From Flavobacterium psychrophilum (GTDB lineage: Bacteria; Bacteroidota; Bacteroidia; Flavobacteriales; Flavobacteriaceae): a stretch of 20,228 nt of DNA. Where the stretch lies: NCBI GenBank assembly GCA_945866505.1, contig CAMBHH010000043.1, forward strand, positions 1 through 20,228, read 5' to 3'. Under the pieces are notes generated by a model. It made no database searches, was not told the origin of the DNA, and worked only from the letters and a program-made list of their open reading frames with translations. A program made the position numbers and the translations under genes. This document shows, in pieces, positions 8,300 to 14,153 of this stretch; position 1 is the stretch's first letter, and every line of letters begins with the position of its first letter.

Positions 8300-8307
8300 T
8301 ATTTTTG
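8300..8307 (+). promoter_or_regulatory. Candidate -7 box for the DUF1826 gene
   Basis: TATTTTTG fits TAnnTTTG and lies 36 nt before the ATG at 8344. The -33 position is occupied by the CCCAAAA run and lacks TTTG. Confidence 0.5.
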
Positions 8308-8343
8308 TAACGCATCAAGCAACTAGCTACTTGAAATCATACA

Positions 8344-9042
8344 ATGGATAAAACTTTTTTTGACAGCGACCAAATTGGAATAGTAACCACTTTTTCTGAC
8401 TTGGTCCATACCGCTTTCAAGGGAGAACGGAATGCCCTTTGTTGGAACCGAAAACTAGAAGGCGATTTTGCAGCGATTGTAAATCAACTGCAACCAAAAG
8501 GAAACATAACGGAAGTCTTTCCTAAAGATCTTTTGGCACTCCAACTATCAGAGCAGGGGAGTAGGGCAAGAGAAATTATCCTAAATGATTTCCAATTATT
8601 AACCGATTTCGGAGCTTCCCCAACGCTAAATGTATTGAAATGTTACGAACGAGATGAGGAATTCGATTTCATATCCACCGATGTGTATTCGTTTCATGTG
8701 GATCGTTCACCCATAGCAACCGATACTTTTTTATGCACCTATCACGGAACAGCTAGCGATATTATTGCGAATTCCCAAGCGGAACAGAAAGTGCTGATTC
8801 CTGAAATTCGAGAGAAACTGGCAGCCTTACACGATGGTCCAGCCGAGGAATTTGAAGACTTTTTAAAGGAAAATTATTTCGATTTGCATTATCAAGCCCA
8901 ACCCCAGGCAACCCCAATCAATTTAGGACTAGGACACCTTTGGCGTTTGGCGGTAGATCATCCAACACAAAAAGTGTTGCCCTGCATTCATAGGGCACCA
9001 AAAGAAAAGGAAGGCGAATATCGGTTGTTGCTAATTTGCTAA
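8344..9042 (+). CDS. DUF1826 family protein
   Basis: This 232-aa soluble protein has no signal peptide. The recognisable part is about residues 115-140, SFHVDRSPIATDTFLCTYHGTAS, with an H-x-D pair and a TYHG motif. It also has a C-terminal CIHRAPKEKEGEYRLLLIC, which together fit the DUF1826 family. The H-x-D and later His/Cys residues suggest a metal-binding fold related to 2-oxoglutarate or other cupin-like oxygenases, but this is inference. No reaction is established for the family. It stands alone on the plus strand between two minus-strand alcohol dehydrogenases with its own promoter. The family assignment is from memory of motifs and should be treated as moderately sure. Confidence 0.75.
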   Translation: MDKTFFDSDQIGIVTTFSDLVHTAFKGERNALCWNRKLEGDFAAIVNQLQPKGNITEVFPKDLLALQLSEQGSRAREIILNDFQLLTDFGASPTLNVLKCYERDEEFDFISTDVYSFHVDRSPIATDTFLCTYHGTASDIIANSQAEQKVLIPEIREKLAALHDGPAEEFEDFLKENYFDLHYQAQPQATPINLGLGHLWRLAVDHPTQKVLPCIHRAPKEKEGEYRLLLIC

Positions 9043-9045
9043 AAC

Positions 9046-9079
9046 AATCCTACTTCTACTTTTAGTACTGATTAGGATT
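9046..9079. terminator. Weak stem-loop after the DUF1826 gene
   Basis: AATCCTA (9046-9052) pairs with TAGGATT (9073-9079), with inner TACT/AGTA pairing and a short A run after it. It could end the DUF1826 transcript, but it lacks a T run on the plus strand. The rest of 9080-9259 shows nothing. Confidence 0.3.
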
Positions 9080-9259
9080 AAAAAATTTGCTGCGACAGAA
9101 CGAGCGACAACTTTGCAAAAGATTAGAAATCAATACTAATTAAAAGCGGTACTCGTCGAAGCCTAGCACCAGAAAGAAAGTACAGTGGCTTTACAAGTGG
9201 ATACAGTCTTTTAAGATTTCCCTAGCATTTGCTTTTGGCTACACTCAATTAGCACATCA

Positions 9260-10438
9260 TTAAATCGTTGAAGTATCAATTACATAGCGATAACGCGCTT
9301 CCTTATTCACGACTTTCTGCCAAGCCTCATTGATTTCATCCGCCTTAATGATTTCGATTTGGGGATAGATTTGGTGTGCTGCGCAGTAATCCATTACTTC
9401 TTGGGTTTCCGAAATGCCACCAATCAACGAACCGTTGAAATTAACTCGATTGTAAACCATATTCGTATTATTAATCTTTAATTCACCATTAATGGGTATG
9501 CCCACTTGGGTAAAATAACCGTAGGGTTTCACACAAGAAATGTAATCGGACATTTCATAAGCATAAGGAACGGTCGAAATCATAAAATCCATTTTTCCAA
9601 ACCAAGGTTTTAATTTGGCTGCCGAGTCCACTACAATCACCTCTTTGGCACCAAAACCTTTGATGTCATTGAGTTTTGAAGGCGATGTCGTAAACGCATA
9701 GACTTCGGCTCCTTTAGAAACCGCCAATTTGATTGCCATATGTCCCAGTCCGCCAATCCCCACAACGCCAATTTTATCCCCTTTTTTCATTTTTATTTTC
9801 ATTAATGGCGAATAGGTCGTAATACCTGCACAAAGTAAAGGCGCTGCATATTGTAAGTCTATATTTTTTGGGATTTTAATAGCAAAATGTTCCGTTACCA
9901 CAATGTTATTAGCGTAACGGCCTTGCGTGATTCCTGTTGGGGATGATTTTTCTGGCGAGCCATAAGTGCCTACCATTCCAGTAGTTTCGCAATGTTGTTC
10001 TTCGCCACTTTTGCAGCTGTCACATTCCATACAACTGCTGACCATACAACCTACACCAGCGCTATCACCCACTTTAAACTTTGTTACGTCTTTGCCAATG
10101 GCAGTTACGATACCTGCAATTTCGTGTCCTGGAACCTGTGGATATTTTTGTTTTCCCCAATGCCCTTTGATGGTATGAATATCAGAATGGCAAATACCAG
10201 AGAATTTGATGTCAATTAAAATATCATGATCGCTCAGCGCCCTGCGTTCGAAGTTCCACAATTTTAATGTTCCGTTTTCGTCTTTTCCGGCGTATCCTTT
10301 TGATGGTGTTGTAGTGCTCATAGTGTTTGAATTTTGTCGCGCAAATAAATGCAGTGAAATAGTTAGTATTAAACCAGTCCCCGCAATGGCAGTTTGTTGA
10401 ATAAATTTTCGTCGAGAATGATTTTTGGGAAATGACAT
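9260..10438 (-). CDS. Tat-signal zinc alcohol dehydrogenase, YahK/CAD group
   Basis: This 392-aa paralogue of the dehydrogenase at 7053-8108 has about 46 extra N-terminal residues. They form a twin-arginine signal: SRRKFIQ (8-14), a hydrophobic stretch TAIAGTGLILTISLHLF (16-32), then a cleavage-like region ending ARQNS. The body has the catalytic zinc residues C83, H105, E106 and C203 and structural cysteines C136, C139, C142 and C150. The nucleotide motif GIGGLGH is at 227-233, and FTTSPSK suggests NADP. Tat export would fit folding with zinc and cofactor in the cytosol before export, but a pyridine-nucleotide enzyme outside the cytosol is unusual. A second ATG at 10319-10321 (M40) would give a cytosolic form of normal length. 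Identity is firm; location is open. Confidence 0.93.
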   Translation of the reverse strand: MSFPKNHSRRKFIQQTAIAGTGLILTISLHLFARQNSNTMSTTTPSKGYAGKDENGTLKLWNFERRALSDHDILIDIKFSGICHSDIHTIKGHWGKQKYPQVPGHEIAGIVTAIGKDVTKFKVGDSAGVGCMVSSCMECDSCKSGEEQHCETTGMVGTYGSPEKSSPTGITQGRYANNIVVTEHFAIKIPKNIDLQYAAPLLCAGITTYSPLMKIKMKKGDKIGVVGIGGLGHMAIKLAVSKGAEVYAFTTSPSKLNDIKGFGAKEVIVVDSAAKLKPWFGKMDFMISTVPYAYEMSDYISCVKPYGYFTQVGIPINGELKINNTNMVYNRVNFNGSLIGGISETQEVMDYCAAHQIYPQIEIIKADEINEAWQKVVNKEARYRYVIDTSTI

Positions 10439-10463
10439 ACGATCTTTGCATTAGTAATAAATA

Positions 10464-10471
10464 CAAAATTA
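10464..10471 (-). promoter_or_regulatory. Candidate -7 box of the Tat dehydrogenase gene
   Basis: The minus strand reads TAATTTTG, an exact TAnnTTTG, 25 nt before the ATG at 10438. This favours transcription including the Tat-signal start. Confidence 0.6.
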
Positions 10472-10493
10472 GAACCCAACGGACGCAATGCAC

Positions 10494-10520
10494 TTACAAC
10501 AATGAAGGTAATTGTTGTAA
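10494..10520. promoter_or_regulatory. Perfect 10-bp inverted repeat, candidate operator
   Basis: TTACAACAAT (10494-10503) and ATTGTTGTAA (10511-10520) are exact inverse copies around a 7-bp spacer. The repeat lies directly upstream of the -7 box of the Tat dehydrogenase, near the -33 region, where an activator or repressor dimer would bind. No T run follows, so it is not a terminator. The rest of this gap (10521-10674) shows no gene. Confidence 0.7.
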
Positions 10521-10674
10521 AATTCACGCTATTTCGAAACCGAAGGTTCTTAGATTACTTCGTATGGTTATCCCAAAAGATGGATTGAAGTACTACTCAC
10601 GAAAATCAACTAATTGAACTAAAGAATAAATCTGTGTTAACTTGGGCAATCTGCGGTCAAAAAATCATTCAAGA

Positions 10675-10779
10675 CCTGCAACCCATAACCTCTAACTCAC
10701 AACACCCTCCACCTAACGCCCAACACCTAACTCATAATTCACAATTCATAATTCATAACTCCCAACTTCTAACTCATAA
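10675..10779 (+). repeat. Heptad array A (YYYHYAA words)
   Basis: Fifteen consecutive 7-bp units without a phase break, 14 of them ending in AA. Examples are CCCATAA, CCTCTAA, CTCACAA, CACCTAA, CTCATAA, TTCACAA, TTCATAA, CTCCCAA and CTTCTAA. There are only two G in 105 nt on the plus strand. The array overlaps the last codons and the stop of the Fic gene (stop at 10769-10771 inside the word CTTCTAA). It lies between the Tat dehydrogenase promoter and the Fic gene. Confidence 0.85.
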
Positions 10780-11851
10780 CATAAAAAGTCCCCCTACCAC
10801 TTCCTACTTGTTCCAAAATCCCTTTACCCATTAAATTTTGAATGTCTCTGAGTGCCGTATCCGAAGAAACTTTTGTGATTTTAGAATATTTTGAAACCGT
10901 TAGTTTACCAAAAAAATCATCCAAAAGGAGTTGCAGTATTTTGTGTTGGCGGGAGTTAAAATCAGTAGCTCGATGCGTTTCCCAAAATTGAGCCCGTTTT
11001 AAAGTTAAAGCAATAGTTGCATCGGTCTGAGACATCGAATGCAACAAGCAATTCAAAAACCAGCACAACCAGGAAGTTATATCCAAATCCCCTTTTTGTG
11101 TAGCTTCCAATATTGCATAATAGGTGTTGCGCTCCGCTTGAATTTGGGCAGACATCGAATAAAATCGTTGTTTGCTTTTGTCGGCACGAGCCAATTGCAT
11201 ATCGGTTATGGCTCTAGTGACGCGTCCGTTGCCATCTTCAAAGGGATGAATTGTCACAAACCACAAATGAGCGATTGCAGCTTTGAGTACAGGATCCATA
11301 TCTTGAGGGGAATTGAACCACGTTAAAAAGGCATTCATTTCTAGCGGTACTTTATCGGCGCTCGGTGCTTCAAAATGAACTGTTTCTTTTCCCATTGCAC
11401 CAGAGGTTACTTGTATAGTATCGTCACGCCAAGCGGCAGTTTTTATTTTATAAATGCCACTGTGTCCAGTTGGAAAAAGGGCAGCCTGCCATCCAAACAA
11501 ACGCTCGTTGCTTAGAGGTTCATTATAGCGTTGAGTAGCATCCAATAGCATGGCTACAACACCTTCAACATGGCGATCGGCAGGAACTGCGCCAGCAATT
11601 ACAATACCCAATCGTTTTGCAATAGAAGAACGAACCTGTTCTGGATTCAGATGTTCTCCTTCAATTTCACTTGATTTTAGTACATCTAAGGTTAATGTTT
11701 TAAGCTCGGTTTCCTCTTGCATTCGAAAACCAAGTACTTGCATCATCCCAAGTATTTTGCCTTGCCAGTGTCTAACTTCTCCAAGCAAAGGAGCTATGAT
11801 AGCGGCATCCCAAGTGAAATTAGGCCAATCTTTTTTTTGATGGATATACAT
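10769..11851 (-). CDS. Fic family AMPylase-type protein with DUF4172 and winged helix
   Basis: This 360-aa protein has the full Fic motif HPFEDGNGRVTR (202-213), which contains the catalytic His and phosphate-binding loop for transfer of AMP (or a related group) to target proteins. The N-terminal part (about 1-85) fits DUF4172 and holds the inhibitory helix motif S-x-x-x-E-G (S60 to G65, in KSSEIEGEHL). That makes it a class II, self-inhibited Fic. The C-terminus (about 290-360) reads like a winged helix (SRQHKILQLLLDDFF...LTVSKYSKITKVSSDTALRDIQNLMGKGILEQVG). It has no adjacent antitoxin, as expected for class II. Upstream inverted repeats may be its own operators. The last residues VMS and the stop are encoded by heptad array A, suggesting a tail altered by the array. 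Confidence 0.95.
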   Translation of the reverse strand: MYIHQKKDWPNFTWDAAIIAPLLGEVRHWQGKILGMMQVLGFRMQEETELKTLTLDVLKSSEIEGEHLNPEQVRSSIAKRLGIVIAGAVPADRHVEGVVAMLLDATQRYNEPLSNERLFGWQAALFPTGHSGIYKIKTAAWRDDTIQVTSGAMGKETVHFEAPSADKVPLEMNAFLTWFNSPQDMDPVLKAAIAHLWFVTIHPFEDGNGRVTRAITDMQLARADKSKQRFYSMSAQIQAERNTYYAILEATQKGDLDITSWLCWFLNCLLHSMSQTDATIALTLKRAQFWETHRATDFNSRQHKILQLLLDDFFGKLTVSKYSKITKVSSDTALRDIQNLMGKGILEQVGSGRGTFYVMS

Positions 11852-11968
11852 ATTTACCCGATTTTTGCTGTAAATATATGGCTTAATCGCCGCAAATGGA
11901 GTAACAAGCGGCGATTATTTTAGTTTTGCACCGCATTTTTGCGGTGTAATAAGAGTTTTATCACCGCA
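11851..11968 (-). promoter_or_regulatory. Cluster of inverted repeats at the Fic promoter
   Basis: Three dyads plus a half site (plus-strand text). TATTTAC (11851-11857) / GTAAATA (11870-11876) touches the start codon. TAATCGCCGC (11884-11893) / GCGGCGATTA (11908-11917) follows. CACCGC (11929-11934) / GCGGTG (11941-11946) has centre ATTTTT, and a half site TCACCGCA lies at 11961-11968. The first and third share a 16-bp core: ACCCGATTTTTGCTGT versus ACCGCATTTTTGCGGT (13 of 16 identical). A -7-like TATATTTA (minus, 11871-11878) overlaps the first dyad. The winged helix of Fic is a possible ligand (inference). Confidence 0.65.
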
Positions 11969-12017
11969 TAAGCATATAAAATCCTCACCAATTCTTACTT
12001 CGGGGGCTAAGTGGCTA

Positions 12018-12101
12018 CTCCCAACTTCTAACCTCTAACCTCTAACCTCTAACTTCTAACTTCTAACCTTTAACTTCTAACCTTTAACTCCCATCTCTCA
12101 A
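12018..12101 (+). repeat. Heptad array B (CTTCTAA/CCTCTAA words)
   Basis: Twelve in-phase 7-bp units: CTCCCAA, CTTCTAA, three CCTCTAA, two CTTCTAA, CCTTTAA, CTTCTAA, CCTTTAA, CTCCCAT, CTCTCAA. No G occurs within the array on the plus strand. It shares the exact 16-mer ACTCCCAACTTCTAAC with array A. It lies in the divergent gap between the Fic gene and the zeta-type toxin module. Confidence 0.9.
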
Positions 12102-12133
12102 TCGAAAAAAATCTGTAGAAGTATTAATTTGAT

Positions 12134-12141
12134 TATATTTG
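12134..12141 (+). promoter_or_regulatory. Candidate -7 box of the zeta-type module
   Basis: TATATTTG fits TAnnTTTG and lies about 100 nt before the first ATG at 12243. The long leader contains CAATAGA twice (12181-12187 and 12214-12220, 33 bp apart), a possible but weak operator. Confidence 0.5.
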
Positions 12142-12242
12142 TACTGTAATAATTATTTTTTTGAAAAAAAGCTAACAAATCAATAGAACCGATTCTGGCT
12201 CGCAATTGAAAGTCAATAGATACCAAAATAAAATAGCAACAG

Positions 12243-12488
12243 ATGAAATCAAAATTTGTATTTAGAAAAGATGCTGTACAAACAAAATCTCTTGAAAAAG
12301 CAGCTAAAGTAAGTGCTACTGACGCATTACGTGCTTCTAAAGCTTTAGGACTGACCGTCCAATTTATTAAAGATGGCTTTCTTTACGAAGAAGACCCTGA
12401 TGGGGTGATAGTAAAAAAACATAGAGTTATAGAACCTAAACAAGCACCTTTTGAATTAACAAAAGGGATGGTATTGCATGTCAAATAA
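12243..12488 (+). CDS. Small partner (putative antitoxin) of zeta-like toxin
   Basis: This 81-aa charged soluble protein is not recognised. It starts MKSKFVFRKDAVQTKSLEKAAK, continues with an alanine-rich helix (VSATDALRASKALGLTVQFIKDG), then a short strand-rich end (FLYEEDPDGVIVKKHRVIEPKQ). It overlaps the zeta-like toxin gene by 11 nt (12478-12488), which is typical of toxin-antitoxin pairs with the antitoxin first. It does not look like epsilon or PezA: there is no clear helix-turn-helix of the PezA type. The antitoxin role is inferred from order, overlap and size. It has its own -7 box and no other neighbour on this strand. Confidence 0.7.
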   Translation: MKSKFVFRKDAVQTKSLEKAAKVSATDALRASKALGLTVQFIKDGFLYEEDPDGVIVKKHRVIEPKQAPFELTKGMVLHVK

Positions 12489-13218
12489 TAAAAAAATAAG
12501 AATATTTGCCGGTCCTAATGGTTCAGGTAAAAGCACTCTTTTTAAAGAATTTTCAAAGAATTACAATACTGGGTTTTTTATAAATGCAGATGAAATAGAG
12601 ACCAAATTAAAGTCCTCGGGTCTTATTGACTTAAAAGAGATGGGGCTTGTGGCATCACAAGTTGATTTAGAAAATTTTAAATCTTTAGATTCCTCAAAAT
12701 CGTTATATAGAAAAGCCGAAACAGAAGGCCATAAAATTAACATTTTGATTAAACAAAACTTTATTGTGGATGCTTCTAAAGAAACTCATAGTTACGAAGG
12801 GGCTTTTGTAGCATCATTTATCAGAGACTTATTAATAAAACAAAACAAATCTTTTAGTTTTGAAACGGTAATGAGTCATTCATCAAAAATAAATGAAATT
12901 AACACTATTGTTAAAAAAGGATACGATGCTTATTTGTACTTTGTTTGTATAGATAGCCCAGAAGTAAATATTTCTAGGGTAAATAACAGAGTAGATAAAG
13001 GCGGTCATAATGTCTCCGAAGATAAAGTACTAAATAGATATTATAGAGCTTTAGAAATGGTACATCTTGTATTACCATTATGCTACAGAGCCTATTTATT
13101 TGATAATTCAGGCAAAACACAAGAATTAATAGCTGAGGTCTATAAAGGTGCAATGATGTTAAAAACTGATAATCCACCACAATGGTTTATAAAGTATGTC
13201 TTGCCCTATTACAATTAA
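12478..13218 (+). CDS. Zeta-toxin-like kinase
   Basis: This 246-aa P-loop protein of the zeta toxin family has Walker A GPNGSGKST (12-20), an INADEI motif (35-40, Asp38 as likely catalytic acid), SFET (127-130), and the R-rich lid RVNNRVDKGGHNVSEDKVLNRYYRAL (167-192). Zeta toxins phosphorylate UDP-N-acetylglucosamine and poison cell-wall synthesis; some relatives act on other substrates. Between the Asp motif and the FET motif is a helical stretch of about 85 residues, longer than in a minimal kinase. The start codon lies inside the upstream gene, so translation is coupled. No terminator is seen after the stop; the 19-bp repeat begins 57 nt later. Confidence 0.88.
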   Translation: MSNNKKIRIFAGPNGSGKSTLFKEFSKNYNTGFFINADEIETKLKSSGLIDLKEMGLVASQVDLENFKSLDSSKSLYRKAETEGHKINILIKQNFIVDASKETHSYEGAFVASFIRDLLIKQNKSFSFETVMSHSSKINEINTIVKKGYDAYLYFVCIDSPEVNISRVNNRVDKGGHNVSEDKVLNRYYRALEMVHLVLPLCYRAYLFDNSGKTQELIAEVYKGAMMLKTDNPPQWFIKYVLPYYN

Positions 13219-13274
13219 GGCTATACAAAAATAGACTAAGACTCTACTCAATTCCCTTTCGGGGCTACGAGATA

Positions 13275-13450
13275 CTTCAAAATTCAATTTCAATTTCAAC
13301 TTCAAAATTCAATTTCAACTTCAAAATTCAATATCAACTTCAAAATTCAATATCAACTTCAAAATTCAATTTCAACTTCAAAATTCAATATCAACTTCAA
13401 AATTCAATTTCAACTTCAAAATTCAATTTCAATTTCAAAATTCAATTCTA
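13275..13450 (+). repeat. 19-bp tandem repeat
   Basis: Unit CTTCAAAATTCAATTTCAA, with one T/A variable site (AATTTC or AATATC). Seven consecutive units start at 13300, 13319, 13338, 13357, 13376, 13395 and 13414, flanked by partial copies. There is no G on the plus strand. Since 19 is not a multiple of three and no stop occurs in any forward phase, the repeat is open in all three plus frames and creates a false ORF with a 19-residue period. It has no spacers, so it is not CRISPR. Confidence 0.95.
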
Positions 13451-13496
13451 AACTCCAAATACCAAACTCTTAAAACCCAACACCCATCACCCACCT

Positions 13497-13697
13497 CATA
13501 ATTCATAATTCATAATTCATAACTCCCAACTCCCACCTCATAATTCATAATTCATAATTCATAATTCATAATTCATAACTCATAATTCATAACTCATAAT
13601 TCATAACTCATAATTCATAATTCACAATTCATAATTCACAATTCATAATTCACAATTCATAATTCACAATTCATAATTCACAATTCATAACCCCTAA
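13497..13697 (+). repeat. Heptad array C (CATAATT words), 28 units
   Basis: At least 28 heptamers run from 13497 to 13692 with no phase break, mainly CATAATT with variants CATAACT, CACAATT, CCCAACT and CCCACCT. In the right part CATAATT and CACAATT alternate, giving a 14-bp higher-order period over about five rounds (13616-13685). There is no G on the plus strand. Read in the other phase the words are TTCATAA, TTCACAA, CTCATAA and CTCCCAA, the same as in array A. The array runs into the stop codon of the 84-aa gene (13694-13696). The stretch 13451-13496 is also G-free, A/C-rich and carries no gene. Confidence 0.95.
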
Positions 13698-13948
13698 CGC
13701 CTCCTAAAAAACCAACTCGTATTCTTCGTTTTCCGTTCGGCGACGGCAAAGGGAATACGGCGCAATTTTTTGTCGGCATCTAGTTTTCTCAAAACATCGC
13801 GAATGGGTCGCCCATTGTTGTGATCCGAAGGAAAAATACCAGCAAGAATAAAATAAGGCATCATATCTTTTGCGGGTACACTACGAACCGTTTTATTCAG
13901 TGTAAAATACTCTTTGAGCACTACATTGATTTGAGTTATTTTATCCAT
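13694..13948 (-). CDS. Conserved-looking 84-aa protein of unknown function
   Basis: A small basic protein: MDKITQINVVLKEYF, then AKDMMPYFILAGIFPSDHNN, GRPIRDVLRKLDADKKL and the end RRIPFAVAERKTKNTSWFFRRR. The core has the look of a small winged-helix or other nucleic-acid-binding fold, with a basic C-terminus and aromatic end. I have a memory of similar short Bacteroidetes proteins with an 'IRxxLRxLD...IP...ERKxxNTxWFF' pattern but know no function. Its stop codon (CTA on the plus strand, 13694-13696) lies inside heptad array C. A second period-7 array (13970-14008) begins 21 nt upstream of its start. Codon use looks like a real gene, with higher GC than the repeats around it. Confidence 0.7.
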   Translation of the reverse strand: MDKITQINVVLKEYFTLNKTVRSVPAKDMMPYFILAGIFPSDHNNGRPIRDVLRKLDADKKLRRIPFAVAERKTKNTSWFFRRR

Positions 13949-13969
13949 AACAACTTACTCGTAATTTTA

Positions 13970-14008
13970 CATTATACATTATACAATTATACATTATACA
14001 TTATACAA
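13970..14008 (-). repeat. TATAATG heptamer run upstream of the 84-aa gene
   Basis: On the plus strand CATTATA occurs twice, then an 8-nt CAATTATA, then CATTATA twice, then CAAT. On the minus strand this is TATAATG in tandem just upstream of the 84-aa start, in the place of its promoter. The remaining gap to 14153 is AT-rich and holds a 13-bp palindrome at 14117-14129 (ATCTAG-G-CTAGAT) and ATTATT/AATAAT around 14092-14107, but no clear terminator. Confidence 0.85.
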
Positions 14009-14153
14009 TCCTTACTACTTACTTTTATCTTTTATGTAAATATAAAAAATTCCAACGAAACCTCATTACGGTTTTTGGCATTGGTGGGGATTATTTTTTA
14101 ATAATTTAGAATTTGAATCTAGGCTAGATACTTTATATAGAGGTTATTTGTTG

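Noticed and set aside
13182..13451. 89-aa ORF over the 19-bp repeat
   Set aside because: The repeat is open in every plus frame, so the frame has no meaning; the start lies inside the zeta-like gene in another frame.
13275..13697. CRISPR-like array
   Set aside because: Units are directly adjacent with no spacers, are too short, and no cas gene is present.
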